Shown here in pieces: positions 1-10,224 of a DNA stretch of 64,000 nt; positions within the stretch are counted from its first letter, which is position 1; the number at the start of each line of letters is the position of its first letter. The stretch lies in assembly GCA_020466095.1 (NCBI GenBank), contig CM035806.1:134800981-134864980 (forward strand). Direction: 5' to 3'. The notes beneath the pieces are model-generated. The model had not been told where the DNA came from and did no database searches. It saw only the letters and a program-made list of their open reading frames with translations. Source of the stretch: Chlorops oryzae. Taxonomy: Eukaryota > Arthropoda > Insecta > Diptera > Chloropidae. A program made the position numbers and the translations under genes.

Positions 1-2049
1 GTATAATACTTATATGTATTATTTTTTTTTTTTTTATTAAGAGTATTTTTTTCTTCTTTCAATTGATTCTCCTTTATTTTTTTTGGCTTCGTTCAGCTTT
101 CATTCTTCGAATTACTTAGTTGCGTTGAACACGTCTCGACGTGTGCTTCGGTAATCAATGGACGAGCAGGAAAAGGTCTGGTGGATGAGCAGGGCGGTGT
201 TTAGGGCAGCAATTGGTACTTTTCTAATACTCTCAAATATATTTCATGCAAAATATTTTGCCCATACACACAGAAATTAACTGCGCATTTCGTATCGTCG
301 AGCTGGAGCGAATTTTTTGGGTCCTTTTGGGTTTCGATTTCTCTGCCTCTATATCTGCCTCTGTTCTCTAATGTGGAATGGCAATTCTGTCAAAATGAAA
401 GCGCGAGGGGGTTTGAGATAAACACCGAATATACTTATTAATTCTATCCCATTCTTTTTATTCCTTTTTTTTTCTTCTTCCAAAATATGCGTGATTCTGG
501 TTTCGCTCTTTACCTACAATTTCTTTTTTAGTCTCGCCCAGGTGCGTACGCAGAAAATTTCTTCAGGAGGGTATTCAAATACTACATAGCTCCATGACTG
601 ACTATTCTCTGTTATTTCCTTTTAATGACTCGCATTCCAGATGGGAATTGAACCCCCCAAAACCACCTCCAGTGCGCGCTTCCAGTCTTGCCCCTTGATT
701 TCAGCTTGATTCCCTTTTCCTTTCAAATTCAACTTCAATACTCTCTTATTTTTATTTATTAATTTTGCTTTTGTTTTTTTTTTTCGTTTATTTTTTGTTT
801 TTGTTTTGGTTTTTTTTTTCTTCTTTTTTCATCTTGTTTTCTTTCTCTTTTCTCAATTAAATTGACAGTCCTTGAACTTGACTTAAAAGTACGACCACGC
901 AATGGTGCTTCGTCTTCGTCGGCGTTGATGTCGCAATATCGCAGTCGCTGTCGCTGTCGCTGCCTGAATAAGCGTCAGCGTTTTATGTTGAATCTTGTTG
1001 TATCCACGCTTGAGACCACTCCGAGCTCCATAGCTACATTGTATACATACATATATACGCAGTCATCTATATAGAAACGTTTATGTATTAATATACGCAT
1101 ATATATATACATGTTTTCATCTTTCGTAGGACCCCTGCAGTAATGAGCCGGTCAACTCCCTAAGAAGGACTGGCCTTTGATCGGTCCAAATCCTACCGGT
1201 TATATTATGGCAGTTCGCTCCATCGAATTCGGCTAGCCGGCGGTCGGTCATCAACGGGTTGGTTTAAGGGTAGTCCGTAAATGGCACTTTCATCAACTTA
1301 GAAATTGGTTTTTTATTTTCCTTATTTGACTATCGTAAAACCAGACAAAATTACGACAATTGACCCAAAATAACTGGCCGTTTTGCGGACTAGTCCCTCT
1401 CCAATGACAGGCCTATGTTAAAAAGGCCAATTCAATAGATTAGAAGTGGTATTATGAGGGGACTAGTACACTGGTAACATCAAGGACTGACCGAAGGCTA
1501 CACTTGGGTCAGTCCATATTACTGTTGGGAAAAATACCCGCATTGATTGTACCTAAAATACAAACAATCAATCTGGCTTGTTTGTGTGCCTCTGTATTTT
1601 ATGTTTATGTGCGTGTGTGTGTGTCTGATCGGCTTGCTTGTGTGAAAAAGAAAATTTTTCATATACATAAGTATTGCATATACTTATAAAAAATGGCAGT
1701 GATTTGAGACATAGCTGGAGCATGGTGATAAGGGACCTACCTATTGCAATGACCATTTTTCTTCATTTACATATGTACATATGTATGTATTTACATAGTC
1801 CCCTAAAGTCCTTGCAAAAAAGAATTCCATAGCCTCATCAATTTTTAAAACCGTTCTAGTCTGAGAATGCAAAACAATTAATTATTCTTTTCAAATACTT
1901 TTTTGAAGGCCATATTCCCATGAACTTTGGTTCAAGGGCGTTAAGATCATTAATATAATTACCCTAGAATAAAAATAAGTAATTAACTTTTATTTTAGGG
2001 AACGTGTCCAAACTCCGTGACCAATTTTTTTTTTTTACTACTTTTTACC
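1..2049. other. Gene-free A+T-rich DNA
   Basis: No coding region can be supported. The stretch holds poly-T tracts (for example around 776-815), a short CTGTCG-type trinucleotide run near 943-962 and TACATATG-type simple repeat near 1770-1790. A segment at about 1131-1530 has a weak inverted match at its ends (CAGTAAT near 1138 and its complement near 1520) and may be an old TIR element, but no target duplication was found. Confidence 0.5.
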
Positions 2050-2440
2050 CCCCCTCCCGTGACCACCGTAGTATATTAGTTGTATAGTAGAAAAAATATA
2101 TTTTTAAGTCAGAAAGTTTTATTTTTAAGGTTTAAAAGTCTCCCGAATTCGATTTTCTTGACCGATCTCAAAGCTAAGTATGTAAGAAAAAGTTGTAAAG
2201 GAGGTAGTGTTCTTTAATTGAAGAGATGATTTGTTCAGATGATGCACTGTGGAGTTCCACTCAAAAATTCTGCTAAGGCCCCTTTATTTATTTTTTTTTT
2301 TTTCCTAAAATCATTATAAGAAAACAAGAACCTAAAAATTTTTTAAAATATTTTTTTTCGTGTTAAGAAGGCCAAAGTTCATAAAAAAGTGCATTTAGAT
2401 GTCCTGGAAAATATGCTATAAGCTAGCCATTATTATTATT
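2050..2440 (+). repeat. Dispersed repeat family R (right part)
   Basis: This segment aligns by eye with 22015-22465 and with the fuller copy at 58958-59515. All share the order: a TTTAAGG(T/C)TTAAA stretch, a GATGATGCA-like stretch, a T-tract, GAAGGCCAAAG, and an end of the type GATGTCC(C/T)GG followed by GCT(G/A)TAAGC. Only the right end is clear here. It is an old, diverged non-autonomous DNA element. Confidence 0.45.
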
Positions 2441-3329
2441 AGTAGAGGGACAATTGTGCACTGCGACCAGAGGTGATCTATTGTGCTAGCTTTTAGTCGA
2501 AGGTTTACTGTTCCAATAACAGTTTTTCATCGTTGCCGTTGCAAATTTTAGAGCTGATTGAAGCGTTAATGATGATTTTAGTCCACCTTTATTTTGTTCC
2601 AAGTACCAGCATATGAGATTGAAGTAGAAAGGCCGAAGGCCCTTCGCAAGCCCAATCGGAATTCAGGCCATTCTGGTGATAGCTCAAAATTGAGAAGATA
2701 AAAACTTCTCGTGGGCCGACCTTATGTAAGGGAGCGGGGGGTTTTTTGTCAATTAATTTTTTTTTATCAATTTTTTGTTTATCGAAACCTTTCGAAACAT
2801 GCTGGCTTATCGTGGAGCCCCGTTTACTTGTTTAGCCCCATTTCATTTCTGTTTAATCGTCATTCGCAAAGGCACACGCACGGAATTGCGAAGTCTTACG
2901 ATGGAAAATTAATTGCTTATACGCGTGCGTGTGCGTGGGCTTGTTAAGCCGTACCCACGCCTTTGACAATCGATTAATATTTTTCTATTTATTCTTTGGT
3001 CTTTAATTAGTTGTCTTTTTTTTCTAACGAAAGTCGCCTAATTTCATGCATGAATGTAATTTCACGCACCCCCTACCCCTCCGCCGTTTTTGTCCTTTTT
3101 CGCGCGGAGATGAAAGGAAAAATGATTGCGTGTGGTGTGTCGGGTGAGTTGTAGAGAAATTTGCCGCTGATTTAGTTTGAGTTGAAAGAATTAGCAAAAT
3201 TACCGGTGTTTTTATTGGATTTTTATATTTTTATTTATTTTTGTATGTTTTTATTTTATTTCATTTTATTATTTTTTTTTTTTCGAATGTCGCACTGTCT
3301 GTTTGTCTTTCTGTTTATCCGTGCGTCCG
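2441..3329. other. Gene-free region
   Basis: No supported coding sequence or recognisable repeat was seen apart from T-rich tracts. The open frames here have no domain-like content. Confidence 0.4.
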
Positions 3330-3470
3330 TCCGGGAGCATGAGTAAGAACAAGTTCGAGAATGAACACGATCGGACCATTTTTAAGGGTACGTCAAGTAC
3401 TAGTTACGAAAATCCCAAAACTGTCCCAAAATCGGAGTTCTTCCAAATATTTCAATGAAAGTGTATAGCC
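3330..3470 (+). repeat. Degenerate DINE-1-like fragment
   Basis: The segment carries the internal DINE-1-like block found in the complete copies: the run of GTCCGT units, ATGAGTAAGAACAAGTTCGA, CGATCGGACCATTTTTA, and a GTACTAG site. Both ends are missing, and it is more diverged than the copies at 4.06, 5.99 and 7.08 kb. Confidence 0.6.
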
Positions 3471-3894
3471 CCCTGAAAGGGATTTTGAAGTTTTGTTGAT
3501 TTTTGCATAGACACTGCCTAAAAACACTGTAGAAACTGATTTTTAGGGTCCTGTTGTCTAGTGTCCTTGAAATATCCTTGAAAACCCCTTTTTATTAAGG
3601 CCTTTTTCAACAATTTACATCTCAAAAACTAATTAAGATAAAAAGATGAAACAAATTACTAATGATAGCTTATAAAACAGGGAATGTTTTAAATTTTACA
3701 TTGAGAAAACAATTTTTCACAAAAATTTAAATAAAAATAAAATAATTTTTTCCATTACATACCTATATGTATTCCCGTTTTCGCCCCACTTTCTAGCTAT
3801 TTTTAAAAAATACCTCGGAGTATTACCTTTCACTAAAAAAAAAATTGTATAGAATTTAAAAGGTAGTTTTTTGAGATATTAAAAAAACATAAGC

Positions 3895-4012
3895 CCATAT
3901 AGGGGGCATTCCATGTGAAAACGACAACTTTGTTTTTTTGATGTCTCCGAATCTTTCCAATTTTTTTTTTGTATAGCATCCTATACGTGTATATGAAAAT
4001 GCGTATTTGGTA
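3895..4012 (-). repeat. Short repeat, inverted partner of 5310-5425
   Basis: The stretch GGCATTCCATG to TGTATAGCA, followed by a TACACGTGTATATGAAAATGC-like block, reads as the reverse complement of 5310-5425 with moderate divergence. The family was not recognised. The pair forms a loose inverted repeat about 1.3 kb apart. Confidence 0.45.
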
Positions 4013-4060
4013 TGCCTGACGTATGCGTAACGTATGCCATACGAAAACAGAGCGGTGATT

Positions 4061-4917
4061 TTTATACCCGACACACTCTGTGTCGAGGGTATATTGTGTT
4101 TGTGTGGTTGTGTGTAACACCCAGAACCAGTCGAGATAGACCATACAAAATATAATATATATAGAAATGATCAGCGTCACTAGGAGATTCGATTTAGACA
4201 TGTCCGTCCGTCTGTCCGTCTGTCTGTATATAGTTATCTTATCGAAGGAGTTGAGCTATCTTGACAAAATTTCGTATGCGTGCTCACAGGGACATGAGTA
4301 AGAACAAGTTCGAGAATGGACTCGATCGGACAATTTTTAGGGCTACCTCCAGTACTAGGGTCTGTTACGAAAATCACAAAAACTGCTCTAAAATCGAAAT
4401 TTTTCAACATATTTTAATGACATTTGATATATGAACATGTTTCCAGACAAGTAATACGATTTCCAAAATTTAAAAAGTGGGCGTGGCAGAAGGGCGGTTT
4501 TCGAAAATTGTCTACTACACCTGAAATTCAAATTGGACTTGAACGAAATTTGGCACTTACGCTTCCTTTGTAGCCATTAACATCCTCCCAAAAAATTTCC
4601 TTGATCGGTCCATTATTAAGGGTACCTCCAGTACTAGGGTCTGCCACAAAAATCCCAAAACTGCCTCAAATCTAACTTTTTCGAAATATTTTAATGAAAC
4701 TTAAAATTTGAGCGTATATTTTAAAGCCTCCGATTATAATTAAACAAAAATTGGGAAAGTGGGCGTGGCAAACGGGCAGTTTTCATAAAGAAATTTAACA
4801 AAAGTCAGTATATGGGGCCCCCTATGGCCTTAAATAACTCTTGATAAGAAAAACTATTTGAACATGTGTGTCTGTGTCGGGTATTCTATTGCCTGACTAT
4901 AGCACCCTTACTTGTTT
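4061..4917 (+). mobile_element. DINE-1/Helentron-like non-autonomous element
   Basis: It starts with TATACCCGACACAC, whose CGACAC/GTGTCG palindrome forms a 5' subterminal inverted repeat. It has a (GTCC/GTCT)n microsatellite, several GTGGGCGTGGC motifs (typical of DINE-1), and ends GTGTCGGGTATTCTATT followed by ACCCTTACTTGTTT. The 3' GTGTCGGGTAT is the inverse of the 5' end, as in Helentron-associated elements. In this copy the left arm of the 3' hairpin is deleted: other copies read GTCAGGCTCGCCTGAC here and this one keeps only GCCTGAC. It encodes no protein. The class is inferred from structure and resemblance to DINE-1. Confidence 0.8.
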
Positions 4918-5309
4918 CATATGAAAAACGTGAGGTTCGCTAGCATTTTTTAAGTTTTCTCTATAAATCCTTGTCGGCCCATAAATTTTTATACATCATC
5001 TTAGAGGTAATAAAACCAGCATGATTAGAAAATTAAAAAAAAAAATTAGAAGCGTCCCGGTCATTGATATATTGCCAGATTTATTTTTTAACATAAAGAA
5101 AAATAATGCAGTAACAAAAATAAATTTTTTTTTTGCCACCCTATTAAAGACCGTTTTAACGGCTTTCCAAATTGTCCTTGTTCAATGAAATTTCTAATGA
5201 AATTTGCCTACTTTATGAGAATTTAAGTGTCACTAACTTCAATCAAAATTTTGCAATTTTGCAAACTTCAGCACCCTGTATCTGGAACACCCGTTACTTT
5301 TCGAAGCTA

Positions 5310-5425
5310 AAAATTTGGCATTTTCATATACACGTGTAGAGGTGCTATACAAAAAAAAATTGGAAAGAATCGGAGACATTAAAAAAAAAAGTTGTAATTT
5401 TCCCATGGAATGGCCCATAGACGCT
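5310..5425 (+). repeat. Short repeat, inverted partner of 3895-4012
   Basis: Diverged inverted counterpart of 3895-4012, sharing the block around TATACACGTGTA, the GGTGCTATACA stretch and the CATGGAATGGCCCATA region. The family was not recognised. Confidence 0.4.
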
Positions 5426-5559
5426 CTCAGTACTGATATGCTGCGATAGACGAGCGATTGCAGTACAAAAGGCATCACTCATACGGCATGTTGGACGTTT
5501 ATTACACAATGCTGAAGCATATTTACGCCAATCTTTCATGGTTCCAGGCAAAAATGAAA

Positions 5560-5652
5560 CCCTGAACCTTTACAAAATGCGGTTCGGTTTTGGGTTCGGT
5601 TCATCAGCAGATAAAAGCGGTTTTCCGGTTCAAAACCGGTTCACGTCCCTGC
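5560..5652 (+). mobile_element. Probable hAT element end
   Basis: The segment ends AACCGGTTCACGTCCCTG, which on the other strand reads CAGGGACGTGAACCGG, a typical hAT terminus. Inside are repeated GGTTCGGTT units. The opposite terminus may be the CCCTGAACC near 5560, but no 8-bp duplication was found, so the boundary is uncertain. Confidence 0.4.
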
Positions 5653-5992
5653 TTCATAATAACAACAAATAACCGATACAAGATTTGCGTATGAAAAAAA
5701 AATTTTTTTTTGTAGCATTGTGTTATTATTATGTTTGCTTCCACTGGCAACAGAGAATTTTATTATGCGAAATTTCAATGGAAAGAATGAAAAACGTTTT
5801 GCTAGTTTTCTCTCAGTCCGGAACAAATTCATTCCTACGCACAATTTCTGACTCAAGATATTTGTACGGTTCTTGGGGTAGACCAACTTTTGGGTGCGAA
5901 AAAATATCAAGGCATTAGTCGATGGAGCCGCTTTGTCTCTTTGGTCGTGTTGCCGATGGAGGGCCGGGATTTATGAAATTTTTCTTTTGTTT

Positions 5993-6139
5993 TTATACCC
6001 GACACACTCTGTGTCGAGGGTATATTGCGTTTGTGTAGTTGTGTGTAACACCCAGAACCAGTCGAGATAGACCATACAAAATATATATAGAAATGATCAG
6101 CCTCACCAGGAGATTCGATTTAGACATGTCCGTCCGTCT

Positions 6140-6170
<31 letters not shown>

Positions 6171-6590
6171 TACAGTTATCTTATCAAAGGAGTTGAGCTA
6201 TCTTGACAAAATTTGGTATGTGTGCTCACGGGGACATGAGTAAGAACAAGTTCGAGAATGGACCCGATCGGACCATTTTTAGGGGTGCCTCCAGTACTAG
6301 GGTCTGTTACGAAAATCACAAAAACTGCTTTAAAATCGGACTTTTTCGAAATATCTTAATGAAACTTAAAATTTGAGCGTATATTTAAGCCTCCGATTAT
6401 AGTTCAACAAAAGTTGGAAAAGTGGGCGTGGCAAAGGGGCAGTTTTCATAAAGAAATCTATCAAAAGTCGGTATTTGGGGCCCCCTATGGCCTTAAATAA
6501 CTCTTGATATGAAAAACTATTTGAACATGTGTAGTCTGTGTCGGGTATTCTATTGTCAGGCTCGCCTGACTATAACACCCTTACTTGTTT
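5993..6590 (+). mobile_element. DINE-1/Helentron-like non-autonomous element
   Basis: It has both ends. The 5' end is TATACCCGACACAC with its CGACAC/GTGTCG palindrome. The 3' end is GTGTCGGGTATTCTATT, the hairpin GTCAGGC-TC-GCCTGAC, then TATAACACCCTTACTTGTTT. The internal half is shorter than in the 4.06-kb copy, so it is an internally deleted version of the same family. No protein is encoded. Confidence 0.85.
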
Positions 6591-7077
6591 AAATTGTTTT
6601 AATGAATTTTGTAAAGTTTCGTGCTTTTTTCGAATGGAAAGCAGTGGTTTCAAACATTTGTGTAAGCCTTTCACTACCGAATTATTCTCCAATGTTGGCA
6701 GAAGTTCAAATGTTTTGTTCAAAATTTCGTATCTAGCCATCTAAAAGGAGCGCAGACAAATGAAGGCCTGATACATCGACAAGAAAAAATCTGCGTCTTC
6801 CGTTTACGCATTTTTTGATCGCCTCAACTGTGACGTCACATGAAATTATAAAAATATAACATTTGTTATCAATTTCAAATTTGTTTGTTTCATGATTTTT
6901 TTGTCATACATCAAATCATTCAAACACTTATGATTTCGAAGAAAATAAACTTGAAAAAAATAATAGAATTAAAAAAAAAACCTTTAAATTATTTATGTGA
7001 ATTTTCTAGTTGTGGTTCAATGAACTCATATGAACTATTTCTTTTACCGGGAAGGGGAAACGTTCATTTGTATTTTT
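6591..7077. other. Gene-free spacer between two DINE-1-like copies
   Basis: No coding sequence or repeat is recognised. A TGACGTCA palindrome (a CRE-type octamer) occurs at about 6830-6838, with no other sign of a promoter around it. Confidence 0.35.
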
Positions 7078-7650
7078 TATACCCGACACACTTTGTGTCG
7101 AGGGTATATTGCGTTTGTGTAGTTGTGTGTAACACCCAGAACCAGTCGAGATAGACCATACAAAATATATATAGAAATGATCAGCGTCACCAGGAGATTC
7201 GATTTAGACATGTCCGTCTGTCTGTCTGTCTGTCTGTCTGTCTGTATACAGTTATCTTATCGAAGGAGTTGAGCTATCTTGACGTGCTCACGGGGTCATG
7301 AGTAAGAACAAGTTCGAGAATGGACCCGATCGGACCATTTTTAGGGGTACCTCCAGTACTAGGGTCTGTTACGAAAATCACAAAAACTGCTTTAAAATCG
7401 GAGTTTTTCAAGATATTTTGTTGAAATTTGGTATTTGAACATGTTTAAAGGCAAGTGCTGCGATTTAAAAAAATTGGAAAAGTGGGCGTGGCAAAGGGGT
7501 GGTTTTTATAAAGAAATTTAAAAAAAAGTCGGTATATTGGGCCCCTTATGGCCTTAAACACCTCTTGATATTAAAAATTATTTGAACCTATGTGTCTGTG
7601 TCGGGTATTCTATTGTCAGGCTTGCCTGACTATAACACCCTTACTTGTTT
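7078..7650 (+). mobile_element. DINE-1/Helentron-like non-autonomous element
   Basis: Complete copy with a TATACCCGACACAC start and a 3' hairpin GTCAGGC-TT-GCCTGAC followed by TATAACACCCTTACTTGTTT. The (GTCT)n tract is a pure run. Compared with other copies a few bases are missing after CTATCTTGAC, and the second GTGGGCGTGGC module is absent. Confidence 0.85.
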
Positions 7651-8062
7651 TTTTTTAACTTAATTCGATGTATTTTTGTTTTTTTTTTTAGTTTCTTCCG
7701 TTCATTTGGCCTACTTACTTCGATTCTGCATGAATTCGACCGAATATTAAAAGGTGCTCTCGCTTCTTCTCCCACCGCGAACGAGTGCAAGTATTTCCCA
7801 AGTTTTGTTGAAGCCATTTTCATATGGGTCATCTTCATTGGTTTTCCATGTTTTTCTCGAAATTTTCTTGATTCTTAATTCTTAATTGCTTTTGTTACAT
7901 GAAAATGATAAACGATCAATTTGGATTTAAGTTAAAGCTTTTCATTTAAAATGCGAGACCTCAATTAATATTAACGTGCATATTTTTATAAGTTCTTCAA
8001 AATACATAAATACATTAATGCCAATAATATTCTCATCAAATTTCTGTTTGAAAAATGTTCCT

Positions 8063-8147
8063 GCCTGATTTCCAATGGCGCAGCGATTCAACAAGCTTAA
8101 ACGTATGGAACCGTTTGAAGGCATTACTGCAGCATTAGAAATCAGGC
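8063..8147. mobile_element. Short MITE with GCCTGATTTC termini
   Basis: The ends are GCCTGATTTCCAATGGCGCAG and the inverse of GCCTGATTTCTAATGCTGCAG, giving about 20-bp imperfect inverted repeats around 85 bp. Related ends occur near 28925, 36861, 37727, 57836 and 58644-58803. It lies just 3' of the antimicrobial-peptide gene. Confidence 0.55.
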
Positions 8148-8215
8148 GTATCACAATTTAATTTTTATTGATTGAATTAAAAATGCTTTGAAGAAGCTAT
8201 CGCCGTCTCGTTACT

Positions 8216-8533
8216 TTAAAAACGAATGCTTCCGCGAATACCGCCACCGTAATCATTCCGGTTCGCATCGAAGTTCCGAGTTCCATGGGCGTACGCGTCG
8301 ACATTCACACGACCGTCGCCGCTTTTGTACAGGTTCTGGTTATACTGAACTGACGCCTCACGACCGCCACGATCGTCCTTGTAGGTCAAGTCAATATGAC
8401 CGTCCGGTGAGCGGACGTGACGCACTAAAGTTGGCTCCCCTTCGTCATGGCTAATGATGCGAGACTCCGTTGGAATTGTTAAGGCCATTGCCAGAAAGCA
8501 GCCGAGAAGAATTACAGAAATTTTCGAGTACAT
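8216..8533 (-). CDS. Attacin/diptericin-like secreted antimicrobial peptide
   Basis: The intronless 105-codon frame encodes a likely secreted immune peptide. Residues 1-24 form a signal peptide (basic start, hydrophobic core ISVILLGCFLAMALTI, cleavage near TES). Residues 38-41 are R-H-V-R, a furin-type RxxR site that would release a 64-residue mature peptide beginning SPDGHIDL. The mature part is Gly/Asp/Asn-rich and ends NDYGGGIRGSIRF, like the C-terminal G-domain of attacins and diptericins (families of the Imd-controlled humoral response). Upstream on the same strand lie a TATA box, a GATA site and a GGGGATTCCA kappa-B site, as in fly immune genes. A broken inverted relative lies 1.4 kb away. 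It could instead be an edin-like peptide; the exact subfamily is uncertain, and antibacterial action is inferred. Confidence 0.7.
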   Translation of the reverse strand: MYSKISVILLGCFLAMALTIPTESRIISHDEGEPTLVRHVRSPDGHIDLTYKDDRGGREASVQYNQNLYKSGDGRVNVDAYAHGTRNFDANRNDYGGGIRGSIRF

Positions 8534-8632
8534 TTTTTTTCCGGTCGCTTTACGAGATTAGTGCCCTGCAGTGAAGTTCCTTTCAGTGAAAAACTTATTT
8601 GAGCTCTGTTGAAACTCGCACAGCCGCTGCTG

Positions 8633-8642
8633 GCTTATAAAG
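8633..8642 (-). promoter_or_regulatory. TATA box of the peptide gene
   Basis: The minus strand reads CTTTATAAGC about 100 bp upstream of the ATG at 8533, a suitable place for a TATA box with a short 5' leader. Confidence 0.55.
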
Positions 8643-8699
8643 AATCTTTTCTCGCCTTCGGATCGGCCGATCTTCAGTCGGCGGTACTTCACAAAAGCT

Positions 8700-8705
8700 G
8701 ATAAG
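8700..8705 (+). promoter_or_regulatory. GATA-factor site
   Basis: The sequence GATAAG lies between the kappa-B site and the TATA box of the peptide gene. Fly immune promoters usually pair kappa-B with GATA sites. The match is short, so support comes mainly from context. Confidence 0.4.
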
Positions 8706-8782
8706 CTCGCGAAATAATTCATTATTTTCAGTACCAGAAATATGAAGCAAAAGAATAATTTTGACATCAGCTATGGAGACGA

Positions 8783-8792
8783 GGGGATTCCA
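8783..8792 (+). promoter_or_regulatory. Kappa-B (Relish-type) site
   Basis: GGGGATTCCA fits the fly kappa-B consensus GGGRNNYYYY and resembles the classical diptericin kappa-B motif. It is about 140 bp upstream of the TATA box of the minus-strand peptide gene. A weaker second site (GGGAATC on the minus strand) lies at about 8801-8807. This suggests induction through the Imd/Relish pathway. Confidence 0.6.
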
Positions 8793-8964
8793 GTTTGGTA
8801 GATTCCCTTTCGTTTGGGTTTTTTTTTTTTTTTTTTTTTTTTGCAGTTGAGAAGGGCTTTAAAAATAATTTTCTTTTTGAGAAATACTGTTTTGTGATAA
8901 ACTTAAATTATTTTAGGGACAATTATTTTAGGGAAAGTGAACCCTCTAACTCTTTAGAGGGCCA

Positions 8965-9552
8965 CCCAGCGGGAAATGTCCCCCAGACATCATCGATGAA
9001 ACCAGGGCAATTTTATCACAGCCGGAACGCATGCGATTTCATGGGTAATTTTGTATGACATGTGTTAGACAGTGAATTCACCCGGTGACTTGTCATCGTG
9101 GAATTAGAAAATGACACTGGTGACTCCTAGCATGACATGTCATGCTAAGGGATGCGATGGCAAAAAAACATTTGAGAGCAGCATATTTTTTTATCTCTCT
9201 AAATGTCAATTTATAAAAACCAAAAACCAATCTCTTCTTTGTCTTCTCATCGAATATTCTAATAATCTATTTATGAAAATAATCTATAAATAATATACAT
9301 ATATATCAGCCAGGGTTCGAACCCGCGATCTTTAGATTGTAAGTCTAGGACGCATCCACTACGCCACTTCATTAACGCTTAACTGACGCTAAAAACTTAT
9401 TTAAATTTCAGTAGCCAATGAGATTCAAGCACATGAACAGGACCCCTCTACGATGACATGTCCCCCAAGGTGTCATGCATGACAATGTCACCTACATTTC
9501 ATCATTGATATCACTAATGAATTTGTAATGCCTGAGATAAATTCCCGCTGGG
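8965..9552. mobile_element. TIR element with CCCAGCGGGAAAT ends and a tRNA-like insert
   Basis: The ends are CCCAGCGGGAAATGTCCC and the inverse of CCCAGCGGGAATTTATCTC. Inside are repeated (A)TGTCAT/ATGACA units, with many ATGACATGT stretches. A second copy lies inverted at 47336-47825 and shares the flanks and part of the tRNA-like module. No ORF is present. The superfamily is not clear because no target duplication could be read. Confidence 0.6.
9307..9368 (-). other. tRNA-like module inside a TIR element
   Basis: The minus strand reads GTGGCGTAGTGGATGCGTCC, then TAGA-CTTACAA-TCTA, then CGGGTTCGAACCCTG. It has an A box (TGGCGTAGTGG), an anticodon-like arm whose 7-nt loop CTTACAA would present TAC, and a B box (GGTTCGAACCC). 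No acceptor stem is convincing, so it is a tRNA-derived Pol III promoter module rather than a functional tRNA gene. Confidence 0.6.
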
Positions 9553-9750
9553 TATCTATCTATCTAACCATACAAGCACATGTAAGTGCTAGTCTTCCAC
9601 CTTATTGTCAACTGATCGAAGAGAATTTTAACCATGACCTTGAATTGTTCGCAAGGCCAAAATTGGCGGGGAATAACAAAATTTTTTTAATAAAAATCAA
9701 AATTCTCTCTAATAATATAATAAAAATCTGAGAAAAAGTACGGATTCGAA

Positions 9751-9761
9751 GGGAATGTCCC
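9751..9761 (+). promoter_or_regulatory. Kappa-B-like palindrome upstream of the broken copy
   Basis: GGGAATGTCCC lies about 170 bp upstream of the start codon of the broken peptide gene, on the same side as its coding strand. It resembles an NF-kappa-B half-site palindrome but is not a perfect GGGRNNYYYY, so the assignment is weak. Confidence 0.3.
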
Positions 9762-9932
9762 GTTTCCAAAATCTGTTTTGACTAACAAAAATATCAAAAT
9801 AAATAAAAGTTTTTTTTTCGTCAGCCAGACTGTAAATTGCGAGGGGATCGTGAGTTGGTCGTGCAGTCAACTCCGCAAAATCACACTTCAAATCTAGGTC
9901 CGAGTCTACTGATTCTTCATTAAAAAAGAAAG

Positions 9933-10224
9933 ATGTTTCAGTTTAAATTCAGCATCCTATGGGCCTGCTTGCTCGCATTGGCCTTGGCGCGTCCTTCCGA
10001 ATCCTTCAATATTCCGAATAATCCTCCCATTGAAGTGTCACATCCGCTCACCGGACGGTCATATTGACTTGACCTACAAGGACGATCGTGGCGGTCGTGA
10101 GGCGTCAGTTCAGTATAACCAGAACCTGTACAAAAGCGGCGACGGTCGTGTGAATGTCGACGCGTACGCCCATGGAACTCGGAATTTCGATGCGAACCTT
10201 TCGACACATTTTGAATTTCATTGA
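9933..10224 (+). pseudogene. Broken attacin/diptericin-like peptide gene
   Basis: An ATG at 9933 opens a leader, MFQFKFSILWACLLALALAR, then PSESFNIPNNPPIEVSHP. The leader is only distantly similar to that of the intact gene at 8216-8533. The reading frame stops at a TGA near 10066. From about 10046 the mature region of the intact gene continues in another frame (RSPDGHIDLTYKDD...), to a point where copy 1 continues RNDYGGG but this copy diverges into unrelated sequence. Compared with copy 1, two bases are missing just before the mature start (GTG-T-CAC versus GTG-CGT-CAC), and the last 13 codons are replaced. Across about 150 bp the two copies differ at a single base. It is a pseudogene unless the deletion is an assembly error. 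Confidence 0.7.

Noticed and set aside
5345..5551. 68-codon minus-strand frame starting MPGTMKDWRKYASALCNK
   Set aside because: Looks slightly protein-like but lies in a repeat (partner at 3895-4012) and has no family match I can defend.
9307..9368. A functional tRNA gene (anticodon TAC)
   Set aside because: No proper acceptor stem and embedded in a TIR element with a second, deleted copy at 47.5 kb.
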